In this document: positions 41,935 through 50,699 of the stretch, in pieces
Position numbering within the stretch: position 1 is the first letter of the stretch
How the letters are laid out: each line of letters begins with the position of its first letter
NCBI GenBank assembly: GCA_963931165.1
Contig: OZ006985.1
Span: 1,736,001 to 1,800,000 of the forward strand
Direction: 5' to 3'
Length of the DNA stretch: 64,000 bases
Origin: Ornithoclostridium sp944380285
GTDB taxonomy: Bacteria > Bacillota > Clostridia > Christensenellales > UBA3700
Made by a program: the position numbers and the translations under genes
Notes under the pieces: model-generated
What the model saw: the letters and a program-made list of their open reading frames with translations, nothing else
Database searches by the model: none
Told to the model about the DNA's origin: nothing

Positions 41935-43755
41935 TCAAAGACGATCGTAGAGTTCGACGTATTGCTCGGAGATGCGATCCCACGAGAAGTCGGCGCTCAT
42001 CGCGTTGGCGATCAGCTTTTTCCAATCGTCCTTATAGTCGTAGTACAGCCCGACCGCGCGCTCGATCGCGTACAGCATGTCGTGCGCGTTGTAGCTGTAG
42101 AAGGTGAAGCCGTTGCCCTGCCCGGTCGAGCCGTTGTACGGGACGACGGTGTCTTTGAGACCGCCCGTCTCGCGGACGATGGGCGCGGTGCCGTAGCGCA
42201 TCGCGATCATTTGACTGAGCCCGCACGGCTCGAACTTGCTGGGCATCAGGAACATATCCGCCGCCGCATAGATCTTGCTCGCCATGTCGCTCGAGAAGTT
42301 GATGATCGCGCGCAATTTTTCGGGATATTTGCGCTGCATGTCCTTGAGCATGGACTCGTACTTCCAGTCGCCCGTGCCCAGCACTACCATCTGAATGCCC
42401 TTGGCGAGGATGTCGTCGAACACGCTGCGGATGAGGTCGAGCCCCTTTTGCTCGGTCAGCCTGCCGACCATGCCGATCATTGCGACCGACGGCTTGACCG
42501 GAAGCCCGAGCAGCTGTTGAAGCCCCGTCTTGTTGAGATACTTCTCCGAGACGGTCGTCTTGTCGTAGTTCTTGAACAGCGCCTTGTCCGTCGCGGGGTC
42601 GTTGCGCTCGTTGTCGATGCCGTTGACGATGCCGCTCAATTTGTAGCGGCGCGCGTTGAGGATGTCCTGCAGACCGAAGCTGTAATAGGGGTCGAGGATC
42701 TCCTTGGCGTAGGTCGGCGAGACGGTCGTCACGCGGTTGGCGCACTCGATGCCGCCCTTCATGAAGTTGGCGCAGCCCTGATAGGTGACCAGCGACCTTC
42801 TGTCGCCGGGCAGACCGACGATGTCGCCGATGATGTCCTCGCCGTACTTGCCCTGGAACTCTATGTTGTGGATGGTGAACACCGTGCGCGACGTGCGGCA
42901 GAAGTCGGAGCCGCGGTAGTAGGTGTCGAGATAGACCGGGGTCAAGCCCGTCTGCCAATCGTTGCAGTGGATGATGTCGGGTTTGAAGTCCATGATCGGC
43001 AGCGCCTCGAGCACCGCCCTCGAGAAGTACGCAAACCTCTCGGCGTCGTCATAGTGACCGTAAAGCCCGTTGCGCTTGAAGTAGTATTCGTTGTCGATGA
43101 AGTAGTATCTGACGCCGTCGTACATGTGCGTGAACACGCCGCAATATTGATAGCGCCACGCGAGCGAGACATAGCAGCAGCCGAGGTATTGCATCGTGCG
43201 GCGGAACTCGCCGGGGATGTTGAAGTACAGCGGCAGCACGACGCGCACGTCGTACCCCTTGCGGACGAGCGCCTTGGGCAGAGCCGCGGCGACCTCGCCG
43301 AGCCCGCCCGTCTTGACGTACGGAGCCGCCTCCGAGGTGACGAACAAGATCTTTTTCTTCGCCGGAGCGGCTTCCGCCTTGGGCGCGGGCTGAGGCTGTT
43401 CGACCTTCGCCGCCTGCGGCTCGGGCTTTGTTTCGGGCTTGCTTTCGACGATTTTTTCCTCTTTCTTTTGCGCGGGTTTCGCCTCTTTTTTAGCCTTTGG
43501 CTTTGCCTCTTTGACGGGTTTTTCCGCCTTGGGTTCGGGCTTTTCCGCTTTGGGTTCGGGCTTTTCAGCCTTGGGCGCCTCCTGCTTGGGCGCCTTGGGC
43601 TTGGACGCCCTCTTTGCCGGCGCTTTTGCCTTTTTCTCCTCCGCCTTGACCTCGGCGGTCAGTGCGGCGGCTGCCTCTTGCAGCTTGACCTCTGCCTTTT
43701 CGGGCGCGGTCTTGGGCGCCTTCGCGGCGGGTTTTTCGCTAGCTTTTCTTGCCAT
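41935..43755 (-). CDS. glgA: Glycogen synthase with long Lys/Ala/Pro-rich N-terminal extension
   Basis: 606 residues against about 480 for usual GlgA. Residues 1-133 are low complexity, built from K, A, P and E with tandem KAEKPEP units near 62-78. From about 135 a normal GT5 enzyme follows: KKILFVTSEAAPYVKTGGLG (ADP-glucose site), HCNDWQTGL, VNGID, GRLTEQKGLD and PSKFEPCGLSQM near the C-terminus. It elongates alpha-1,4-glucan from ADP-glucose. TGAGGAGGGAAT precedes the ATG at the start of the extension, so the tail is translated. GlgB carries a similar tail at its C-terminus. Confidence 0.95.
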   Translation of the reverse strand: MARKASEKPAAKAPKTAPEKAEVKLQEAAAALTAEVKAEEKKAKAPAKRASKPKAPKQEAPKAEKPEPKAEKPEPKAEKPVKEAKPKAKKEAKPAQKKEEKIVESKPETKPEPQAAKVEQPQPAPKAEAAPAKKKILFVTSEAAPYVKTGGLGEVAAALPKALVRKGYDVRVVLPLYFNIPGEFRRTMQYLGCCYVSLAWRYQYCGVFTHMYDGVRYYFIDNEYYFKRNGLYGHYDDAERFAYFSRAVLEALPIMDFKPDIIHCNDWQTGLTPVYLDTYYRGSDFCRTSRTVFTIHNIEFQGKYGEDIIGDIVGLPGDRRSLVTYQGCANFMKGGIECANRVTTVSPTYAKEILDPYYSFGLQDILNARRYKLSGIVNGIDNERNDPATDKALFKNYDKTTVSEKYLNKTGLQQLLGLPVKPSVAMIGMVGRLTEQKGLDLIRSVFDDILAKGIQMVVLGTGDWKYESMLKDMQRKYPEKLRAIINFSSDMASKIYAAADMFLMPSKFEPCGLSQMIAMRYGTAPIVRETGGLKDTVVPYNGSTGQGNGFTFYSYNAHDMLYAIERAVGLYYDYKDDWKKLIANAMSADFSWDRISEQYVELYDRL

Positions 43756-43764
43756 ATTCCCTCC

Positions 43765-44880
43765 TCAAACGGTCTTGTTTTTGACGATGACGACCGGATA
43801 GTTCTCCGAGCCGCTGATCGTCTTGTCCTCCGTCACGGTGACGTCCTTGTCGGTGATCGTATAGCGAAGTTCGGAATACTTCATGATCCGACCGTTCTCC
43901 ATGACGATGGAATTGCTGATGTATGCCCCCTCCTCGACGACGACGCCGCGGAAGAGGATGCTGTTCTCCACCCTGCCGTTGATCTCGCAGCCGTCGGCGA
44001 TCAGCGAATTGCGAACGCTGGCGCCCGCGCCGTACTTGGTCGGGACGGAGTCTTTGACCTTTGTGAAGATCTTGCCGCAGCGATAGAACAAATCGTTGCG
44101 GATGTCGGTGTCGAGGATGCGCATGCTCTCGGTGTAGTACGACTTGACGTCGTCGATGATCGCCGCATATCCGTCGACGTGATAGGCATAAATGCCCAGC
44201 TTTGCGACGTTTTGCTGAATGATGTGCTTTTCGAAGTCGGTATAGCCGCGCTCATAGCTGTCCGTGATCAGCGAGATCAGCAGATCTTTTTTGAGCAGAT
44301 AGATGTTGAGCCCGACCTCGGCGATGTCCTCGCTGAGCGTGGACGTGATGCGCGTACCGACGACCTTGCCCGACTTGTCGGTGTCGACGAGCACGCGGCG
44401 CGACGACGTCGAGTGGGACGAATAGGTCAGCATCGTGATGTCCGCGCCGGCGGCGATGTGTTTTTTGTACACGTCCTCGAAGTCGAGGTTGGTCGCGATG
44501 TTGCTGTTGGTGAGGACGACATAGTCCTCGGTCGCCTTTTCGATGTAGTCGAGGATGCCGTACAGCGCCTCGATCTTGCCCTTGAACATCGTGCGCGACG
44601 TGTTGGACGCATACGGCGGGAAGACGGCGATGCCACTGTTTTTGCGGTTGAGGTCCCAATCTCTGCCCATCCTGATGTGGTCCATCAGCGAGGAGTAGTT
44701 GTTGCGCGTGACGATGCCGATCGTCGTGATGTTGCTGTTGACGAGGTTGGACAGCGTGAAGTCGATGAACCTGTACCTGCCGCAGAACGGAAGCGACGCC
44801 GTCGTGCGGTGGATGGTCAATTCGTTGAGCTTGGTCTCGTTGTCGCTCGCAAAGATTATACTCATCATTTCGTTGTTCAT
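43765..44880 (-). CDS. glgD: GlgD, ADP-glucose pyrophosphorylase regulatory subunit
   Basis: 371 residues. The nucleotidyltransferase domain lacks the GGxGxRL catalytic loop: the N-terminus reads IFASDNETKLNELT, as in non-catalytic GlgD. It keeps RYRFIDFTLSNLVNSNI and GILDYIEKATEDYVVLTNSN. A C-terminal left-handed beta-helix starts near 285 (SLIADGCEINGRVENSILF). In Bacillota GlgD pairs with GlgC in a heterotetramer that raises activity. GAGGTG 5 bases before the ATG. Confidence 0.94.
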   Translation of the reverse strand: MNNEMMSIIFASDNETKLNELTIHRTTASLPFCGRYRFIDFTLSNLVNSNITTIGIVTRNNYSSLMDHIRMGRDWDLNRKNSGIAVFPPYASNTSRTMFKGKIEALYGILDYIEKATEDYVVLTNSNIATNLDFEDVYKKHIAAGADITMLTYSSHSTSSRRVLVDTDKSGKVVGTRITSTLSEDIAEVGLNIYLLKKDLLISLITDSYERGYTDFEKHIIQQNVAKLGIYAYHVDGYAAIIDDVKSYYTESMRILDTDIRNDLFYRCGKIFTKVKDSVPTKYGAGASVRNSLIADGCEINGRVENSILFRGVVVEEGAYISNSIVMENGRIMKYSELRYTITDKDVTVTEDKTISGSENYPVVIVKNKTV

Positions 44881-44889
44881 ATCTTCACC

Positions 44890-46083
44890 TCAATCCACCA
44901 TTGCGGCAACGGGAACGACTGTGCCCTTTTTGACGACCGCGCCGGGACCGACGACGGTGATCTTGACCTCTTCGACGGGGACGTTGTCCTGCGCCTCGCC
45001 GACGACCGCGCCCTCTTCGATGACGGCTCCGTCGCCGACGATCGCATAGTAGACCTTTGCGCCCTCTTTGACGACCGCGCCGGGCATGATGTTGCTGTCC
45101 TCGACGACCGCGCCGCGCCGGATCTCGACGCGCGAGGAGATGACGCTGTTGCGGATCGTGCCGTCGATCTCGCAGCCCTCGGTGACCAGCGAGTTGATGA
45201 TGTCCGCGTGGTCGCCGACGAAGTGCGGCGGCTCGGCGGCGTTGCGCGCGTAGATCTTCCACGACGCGTCCTCTATGTTGAGACCGCTGTTGCGGTCGAT
45301 GAGGTCCATATTGGCTTCCCAAAGGCTCTTGATCGTGCCGACGTCCTTCCAATAGCCGTCAAAGCGGTAGGCATACAATTTGCGGCCGCCGTTCAGCATC
45401 GCGGGGATGACGTCCTTGCCGAAGTCGTTGTGGCTGTCGGGGTTGGCTTCGTCGTCGATCAGATACTTGCGCAGCACCTGCCAATTGAAGATGTAGATGC
45501 CCATCGAGGCGTTGGTGCTCTTGGGTTTTTTGGGTTTTTCTTCAAACTCGTAGACGGAGCCGTCGGGCTTGGTGTTCATGATGCCGAAGCGCGACGCCTC
45601 TTCGAGCGAGACGTTGATGACCGCGATCGTACAATCGGCGCCCTTGCTCTTGTGGAAGTCGAGCATGTCCGAATAGTCCATCTTGTAGATGTGGTCGCCC
45701 GACAGCACGAGGACGTATTCGGGCGAGAACTTGTCGATGAAGTCTATGTTCTGATAGATCGCGTTGGCGGTGCCCTTGTACCAATCCGACTTGGCGCTCT
45801 TCATATAGGGCGGCAGCACGAACACGCCGCCGTTGAGCCTGTCGAGGTCCCACGGCTGGCCGTTGCCGATATATTCGTTGAGTTCAAAGGGCTGATATTG
45901 GGTCAGCACGCCGATCGTGTCGATATTGGAATTGATGCAATTGGACAGCGGAAAGTCGATGATGCGATACTTGCCGCCGAAAGAAACCGCCGGCTTTGCG
46001 ACGTGCGCGGTCAGGCTGTACAACCTCGTACCCTGTCCGCCGGCAAGCAGCATTGCGACGCATTCTTTTTTGTTGGAATACAT
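44890..46083 (-). CDS. glgC: Glucose-1-phosphate adenylyltransferase
   Basis: 397 residues. Intact catalytic loop AMLLAGGQGTRLYSLT (10-25), KPAVSFGGKYRIIDFPLSN, GTANAIYQNIDFI, LSGDHIYKMDY and FDGYWKDVGT, then a C-terminal hexapeptide beta-helix. It makes ADP-glucose from glucose 1-phosphate and ATP, the committed step of glycogen synthesis. GGGAGG precedes the ATG. Directly upstream of glgD. Confidence 0.97.
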   Translation of the reverse strand: MYSNKKECVAMLLAGGQGTRLYSLTAHVAKPAVSFGGKYRIIDFPLSNCINSNIDTIGVLTQYQPFELNEYIGNGQPWDLDRLNGGVFVLPPYMKSAKSDWYKGTANAIYQNIDFIDKFSPEYVLVLSGDHIYKMDYSDMLDFHKSKGADCTIAVINVSLEEASRFGIMNTKPDGSVYEFEEKPKKPKSTNASMGIYIFNWQVLRKYLIDDEANPDSHNDFGKDVIPAMLNGGRKLYAYRFDGYWKDVGTIKSLWEANMDLIDRNSGLNIEDASWKIYARNAAEPPHFVGDHADIINSLVTEGCEIDGTIRNSVISSRVEIRRGAVVEDSNIMPGAVVKEGAKVYYAIVGDGAVIEEGAVVGEAQDNVPVEEVKITVVGPGAVVKKGTVVPVAAMVD

Positions 46084-46102
46084 AATTTCCTCCCTGTCTC
46101 GC

Positions 46103-48115
46103 TTATTTTTGCGCTTTTTTGCGCTTTGTCTCTTTTTGAGGCGCGGCGTCTTTTGCCGCTTTCTTTGCCGGAGCGGACGCCTTTTTGTCCGCCTTGACCG
46201 GCTTTTGTTCTTCTTCCCTGACCTTGCGCTTTTTGCGTTTGAGCGCCTTGCCCGGGCGCAGATAGATCACGCTGTTGGCGGGGATATCCATGCGGATGAA
46301 CTGCTCGTGTCCGTGCATCGCGCCGTCCTCGGCGTCATAGACCGCCGCCTCGGCGTCGTCTCCGCCGAACTCGACCGCGTTGCTGTCGAGGGCGACCTCG
46401 TATTGTCTCATCTCGGGCACGCCCATGCAATAGCTTTGGCGGCGGATGGGGCTGAAGTTGACGACCGCGATCGTATAGTCGCCCTTCTCGTCATAGCGCA
46501 CGAAGGAGACGATGTTTTGCGTGTTGTCGTCGACGACGATCCACTTGAAGCCGTCATAGCTGCAATCGAGGTCGTACATCTCGGGGTGGGCGAGGTAGTA
46601 CTCGTTGAGTTTTTTGACAAAGGCGTGCAGTCTGCGGTGGCTCTCGTAGCCGAGCAAGAACCAATCGAGCTGTTTTTTGTAGTCCCACTCGATGAACTGC
46701 CCGAACTCGCTGCCCATGAACAGCAATTTCTTGCCGGGGTGGGCATACATAAAGCCGAGGAACGCCTTCATCGCCGAGAACTTTTCGGTGTATTCGCCCG
46801 GCATCTTGTCGAGCAAAGAGTGCTTGCCGTGGACGACCTCGTCGTGCGAGATGGGCAAGATGTAGTTCTCGGAGAAAGCATAGGTGATCGCGAACGTCAC
46901 CTTGTCGTGCATGTCCTTGCGGAAGAAGGGGTTGGCGGAGACATAGCACAGCATGTCGTTCATCCAGCCCATGTTCCACTTGAAGTTGAAGCCCAAGCCG
47001 CCGTCGTAGGCGGGCTTTGTGACCATCGGGAATGCGGTCGACTCCTCCGCGATCATCAGCAAGCCCTCGTGGCGGGTCAGCATCTCGGTGTTGAGCTGTT
47101 TGATGAAGTCGATCGCCTCGAGGTTGTAGTTGCCGCCGAACGCGTTGGGGCGCCACTCGCCGCCGCGTCTGCCGTAGTCGAGGTAGAGCATGCTGGCGAC
47201 CGCGTCCATGCGGATGCCGTCGACGTGGAACTCCTCCGCCCAATAGTTGGCGGACGAGATGAGGAAGCTGCGCACCTCTTTTTTGCCGTAGTCGAACACG
47301 CGCGTGCCCCACTCCTTGTGCTCCTTTTTGAGCTCGTCCTCATATTCGTAGAGGGCTTGTCCGTCAAAGTCGCAAAGCCCGTGCTCGTCCTTGGGGAAAT
47401 GGGCGACGACCCAATCGAGGATGACGCCAATGCCCTTGCGGTGCATGAGGTCGACGAAGTAGCGGAAGTCGTCGGGTGTGCCGTAGCGCGACGTGGGCGC
47501 GAACATGCCGGTGACCTGATAGCCCCAGCTGCCGTCGAACGGGTACTCGGTGACGGGCAAGATCTCGACATGGGTGTAGCCCATCTCGATGCAATATGCG
47601 CTCAGCTCGTCGGCGAGCTTGCGATAGTCGAAGAAGTTGCCGTCGTCATAGCGCTTCCAGCTGCCGAGATGGACCTCGTAGATGTTCATCGGCGAGCGGT
47701 AGGGGTCGCGGTTTTTGCGCGCGCTCATCCACTTGGAGTCGCGCCAGACGTGACGGGAACGATACAATTTGGAAGCGTTTGCGGGCGCGGTCTCGGCGTG
47801 CGCCGCATAGGGGTCGCATTTGAGCACCGTCTTGCCGTTTGCGGCGGTGATGCAATACTTGTACGCGTCGAAGTCTTTGAGCCCCTCGATCACGCACTCC
47901 CAAATGCCGGGAGCGATCGCGCGGCAGACGTTCTTTTCGGCGTCCCAGCCGTTGAAATCGCCGACGACGGACACGCTCTTTGCGTGCGGCGCCCAGACGC
48001 GGAACGTCCAGACATCGCCGTCCTTTTTGTCGGTGTGCGGCACGAAGAGCTTGTAGCTTTCGTAATTTGTCCCCTCATGGAACAGGTAGATCGGCAATTG
48101 AAGATTCTTTTCCAT
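46103..48115 (-). CDS. glgB: 1,4-alpha-glucan branching enzyme with basic C-terminal tail
   Basis: 670 residues from ATG 48115. The N-terminal CBM48 domain (about 15-125: VWTFRVWAPHAKSVSVVGDFN) leads to a GH13 barrel with nucleophile Asp in GIRMDAVASML near 305, acid/base Glu in LMIAEEST near 360 and SHDEVVHGK near 425; a C-terminal beta domain follows. The last 48 residues are a K/A/P/E-rich tail (GKALKRKKRKVREEEQKP onward) foreign to GlgB and like the GlgA extension. First gene of the operon. The ribosome site is weak. Confidence 0.95.
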   Translation of the reverse strand: MEKNLQLPIYLFHEGTNYESYKLFVPHTDKKDGDVWTFRVWAPHAKSVSVVGDFNGWDAEKNVCRAIAPGIWECVIEGLKDFDAYKYCITAANGKTVLKCDPYAAHAETAPANASKLYRSRHVWRDSKWMSARKNRDPYRSPMNIYEVHLGSWKRYDDGNFFDYRKLADELSAYCIEMGYTHVEILPVTEYPFDGSWGYQVTGMFAPTSRYGTPDDFRYFVDLMHRKGIGVILDWVVAHFPKDEHGLCDFDGQALYEYEDELKKEHKEWGTRVFDYGKKEVRSFLISSANYWAEEFHVDGIRMDAVASMLYLDYGRRGGEWRPNAFGGNYNLEAIDFIKQLNTEMLTRHEGLLMIAEESTAFPMVTKPAYDGGLGFNFKWNMGWMNDMLCYVSANPFFRKDMHDKVTFAITYAFSENYILPISHDEVVHGKHSLLDKMPGEYTEKFSAMKAFLGFMYAHPGKKLLFMGSEFGQFIEWDYKKQLDWFLLGYESHRRLHAFVKKLNEYYLAHPEMYDLDCSYDGFKWIVVDDNTQNIVSFVRYDEKGDYTIAVVNFSPIRRQSYCMGVPEMRQYEVALDSNAVEFGGDDAEAAVYDAEDGAMHGHEQFIRMDIPANSVIYLRPGKALKRKKRKVREEEQKPVKADKKASAPAKKAAKDAAPQKETKRKKAQK

Positions 48116-48146
48116 AAAGTGTGCGAGACATCTCCCGTTTTTCCTT

Positions 48147-48175
48147 ATTATATCATACAATTACGCGCGTTTCAA
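48147..48175 (-). promoter_or_regulatory. Promoter of the glycogen operon
   Basis: TTGAAA (48170-48175), 17 bases, TATAAT (48147-48152). Upstream are two TTGTGAA direct repeats 11 bp apart in A-tracts (48195-48201, 48206-48212), either UP-element-like or half sites for a regulator. Confidence 0.78.
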
Positions 48176-48295
48176 TATCGATATACAAATTTTTTTCACA
48201 ATTTTTTCACAATTGTCCCGAACTCGTGACATAATCAACATCGTGTCCGTTTTGCGCGGCGCGGCGAAACGGGCTTGCCGCACCCCTTCGCGCGC

Positions 48296-48324
48296 TTGAC
48301 TTACGCGCCCGCGCTATGTAAAAT
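48296..48324 (+). promoter_or_regulatory. Promoter of the ABC-F gene, leaderless configuration
   Basis: TTGACT (48296-48301), 17 bases, TAAAAT (48319-48324), then 7 bases to ATG 48332. An AGAGGT in that gap would not be transcribed if +1 is at the usual distance. Confidence 0.65.
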
Positions 48325-48331
48325 AGAGGTC

Positions 48332-49885
48332 ATGAGCATATTGACCGTCAAAGGCTTGACCCACGTCTATGACAACCGCGTGCTGTTCGACAACGCCGAC
48401 CTCACCGTCAACAACGGCGAGCATATCGGCGTGGTCGGGCTGAACGGCGCGGGCAAGTCCACATTCATGAACATCATTTCGGGCAGGCTGTCGCAGGACG
48501 CCGGCGAGATCAAGTGGCTGAGCGGCGTGCGTTTCGGCTATCTCGACCAGCACGCGCAGGTCGACAAGAGCCTGACCGTGATGCAATATCTGCAAGGTTC
48601 GTTCACTCACCTCTTCGAGCTCAACGAGCGGTTGGAGAAATTGTACGAGCAAATGGGCTCCGTCTCCGATCCGGACGAATTGGACAAGCTGATCGCGCGC
48701 AGCAGCCGCATGCAGGACGAGCTCGACCGCGCGGAATTTTACGACCTCGACGCCAAGATCAAAAAGGTCGCGGGCGGGCTCGGGGTCGCGGCGCTCGGCT
48801 ACGACACGCCCATCTTCAAGCTGAGCGGCGGACAGCGCGCCAAGGTGATGCTCGCCAAATTGCTGCTCGAAGACCTCGACGTCATGCTTTTGGACGAGCC
48901 GACCAACTTCCTCGACCTCGAACACATCGAGTGGCTGCGCAAGTTCCTGGACGGCTACAAGGGGACGTTCATCCTCGTGTCGCACGACACGGTGTTCCTC
49001 AACGCGGTGTGCAAGATCATCATCAACATCGAGAACGGTCAGATCCGCAAATATTGGGGCAACTACGACGAATATCTCGCCCAGCACGAGCAAAACGCCA
49101 AACAGTACGCGGACAGTTACGAGCGCCAGCAGCGCGAGATCAAGCGGATGGAAGAATACATCGCGCGCAACAAGGCGCGCGCCGCGACCGCCGGCATGGC
49201 GAACAGCCGCAAAAAGATGCTCGACCGCATCGAGGTGATGCAAAAGCCGATCAGCGTCGAAAAGCCGACCTTCTCCTTTCCCTACACTCTGCTGGTGACC
49301 AAGCACCTGCTCGACGTCGAGGGGCTCGAGGTGGGCTATGACGGCAAGGCGATCTTGCCGCCGATCTCGTTCACGCTGACGAGCACGTCCAAATTGTGGG
49401 TCCGCGGCACGAACGGCATCGGCAAGACAACGCTGCTCAAGACGCTTGTCGGGCGGCTCAAAGCGGTGGGCGGCACGTTCCGCTACAACCCCAACGTCAA
49501 GACGAACTACATCGAGCAAGATCTCGTCTTCCGCTCCCCCGCGATGAACGCGGTCACGTTCATGAACGAGACCTATCCGCGCATGTCGCAAAAGGACATC
49601 CGCAACGCGCTCGCCGGCGTGGGCATCAAAAAGGAGCTGGCGACCAAGGCGATCGGCTCGCTGTCGGGCGGCGAACAGGTCAAGATCAAGCTGTGCGCGC
49701 TGATGCAAAGGCAGAGCAATCTGCTCATCCTCGACGAGCCGACCAACCACCTCGACGTCAACGCCAAAGAGGCGCTTTTCGAGGCGCTCGACGCCTACGA
49801 TGGCGCGGTGATCCTCGTCAGCCACGAGCCCCTTTACGCCGAGAAGCTGTGCGACGACGTCTTTGACGTCGAGACGATGAGGTAA
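48332..49885 (+). CDS. ABC-F family ATPase
   Basis: 517 residues, no membrane segments. Two ABC domains: Walker A GLNGAGKST near 37, LSGGQ near 165 and LLDEPTNFLDLEH; second Walker A GTNGIGKTT near 360, LSGGEQ near 445 and LILDEPTNHLDVNA. The linker between them (about 240-320) is charged and helical (QQREIKRMEEYIARNKARAAT), the P-site tRNA interaction motif. ABC-F proteins act on stalled ribosomes; some give antibiotic resistance. The sequence looks YbiT/YkpA-like rather than a dedicated resistance type, which is an inference. Confidence 0.93.
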   Translation: MSILTVKGLTHVYDNRVLFDNADLTVNNGEHIGVVGLNGAGKSTFMNIISGRLSQDAGEIKWLSGVRFGYLDQHAQVDKSLTVMQYLQGSFTHLFELNERLEKLYEQMGSVSDPDELDKLIARSSRMQDELDRAEFYDLDAKIKKVAGGLGVAALGYDTPIFKLSGGQRAKVMLAKLLLEDLDVMLLDEPTNFLDLEHIEWLRKFLDGYKGTFILVSHDTVFLNAVCKIIINIENGQIRKYWGNYDEYLAQHEQNAKQYADSYERQQREIKRMEEYIARNKARAATAGMANSRKKMLDRIEVMQKPISVEKPTFSFPYTLLVTKHLLDVEGLEVGYDGKAILPPISFTLTSTSKLWVRGTNGIGKTTLLKTLVGRLKAVGGTFRYNPNVKTNYIEQDLVFRSPAMNAVTFMNETYPRMSQKDIRNALAGVGIKKELATKAIGSLSGGEQVKIKLCALMQRQSNLLILDEPTNHLDVNAKEALFEALDAYDGAVILVSHEPLYAEKLCDDVFDVETMR

Positions 49886-49907
49886 ATTTCGAAAATCATG
49901 CAAAATG

Positions 49908-49938
49908 ACGGGAGCGCCGCGGCGCTCCCGTTTTTGCG
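49908..49938 (+). terminator. Terminator of the ABC-F gene
   Basis: CGGGAGCGCC/GGCGCTCCCG stem followed by TTTTTG. Confidence 0.88.
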
Positions 49939-49955
49939 TTTCAGCCATTTGTTGT

Positions 49956-49993
49956 CTATTGAGAATTTTTGTCAAAAAGTGCAAAAATTCTCA
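49956..49993. repeat. 14-bp inverted repeat
   Basis: ATTGAGAATTTTTG and CAAAAATTCTCAAT pair perfectly around a 10-base spacer. AT-rich, between the convergent ABC-F and GNAT terminators. Confidence 0.75.
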
Positions 49994-50021
49994 ATGCACA
50001 AAATTCGGCTAAGCAATGCTG

Positions 50022-50042
50022 CGAAAAACGCGCCCGAGGGCG
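50022..50042 (-). terminator. Terminator of the GNAT gene
   Basis: CGCGCCC/GGGCGCG stem with 2-base loop and five T on the minus strand. Confidence 0.75.
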
Positions 50043-50101
50043 CGCGTCGCACTTTTGCTCTCCCGCACGAGCGCGGCACGGGACAGACCGCTCGGATCGT
50101 T

Positions 50102-50647
50102 TCATCTTTGGCGGTGGCGGTAGGTCCAGCTCTCTTTGAGCATGACGGTGTAGACCAGCGACGTGACCTCGCCGTCGTAGAGGCGCGTGCGCTCGACGAA
50201 CGCATATTCAAAGCCCAGCCGCACCGCCGTCTTCATCGGGCGGTCGTTCATTCCGACGATGTTGCACGACGCGCTGTCAAAGCCCATTTCGCAAAAGCCG
50301 TACTCGAGCATCGCCTCGCACGCCTCGGTCGCATAGCCGTCTCCGCGATAGGGCGCGGCGATCCAAAAGATGAGCTCCGCCTGCGTGCCTGCGGTGCGTG
50401 CGCGCTCGGTGCCCTCGACCAGCGCGACCGCGCCGACCGGACAGCCGTCGTGCAAAGTGACGACGCGATAGCCGGGCGTATGCTCGGCGTGACGTATCGC
50501 CGCAAGGCTGTCGTCAATGCTCGCATGCGGATGCACGCCGCACGCCTTGGCGATGTCGTCGCGGCAAAGCCATTGATACATAAACGGCGCGTCCTCTTTC
50601 CTCCACGGGCGCAGGACGAGCCTCTTTGTCTCGATCACGTTTTCCAT
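50102..50647 (-). CDS. GNAT family N-acetyltransferase (RimJ/RimL-like)
   Basis: 181 residues from ATG 50647. ETKRLVLRPWRKEDAPFMYQW at the N-terminus, strand GYRVVTLHDGCPVGAVALVE, then the acetyl-CoA loop region AELIFWIAAPYRGDGYATEACEAML near 95-120 and the C-terminal GFEYAFVERTRLYDGE. It transfers acetyl from acetyl-CoA to an amine, protein N-terminus or small molecule, unknown which. The -10 box ends 6 bases before the ATG and there is no ribosome site, so a leaderless mRNA is predicted. Confidence 0.9.
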   Translation of the reverse strand: MENVIETKRLVLRPWRKEDAPFMYQWLCRDDIAKACGVHPHASIDDSLAAIRHAEHTPGYRVVTLHDGCPVGAVALVEGTERARTAGTQAELIFWIAAPYRGDGYATEACEAMLEYGFCEMGFDSASCNIVGMNDRPMKTAVRLGFEYAFVERTRLYDGEVTSLVYTVMLKESWTYRHRQR

Positions 50648-50653
50648 ACCGCT

Positions 50654-50682
50654 ATTGTAACTCAAATCGCAAACGCATGCAA
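50654..50682 (-). promoter_or_regulatory. GNAT gene promoter, leaderless configuration
   Basis: TTGCAT (50677-50682), 17 bases, TACAAT (50654-50659), 6 bases to ATG 50647. Confidence 0.7.
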
Positions 50683-50699
50683 GGGAAAAATCGGTGCGC

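Noticed and set aside
41056..46197. 1713-codon plus-strand ORF over the glycogen genes
   Set aside because: Antisense shadow of glgP, glgA, glgD and glgC, all of which are certain from catalytic motifs.
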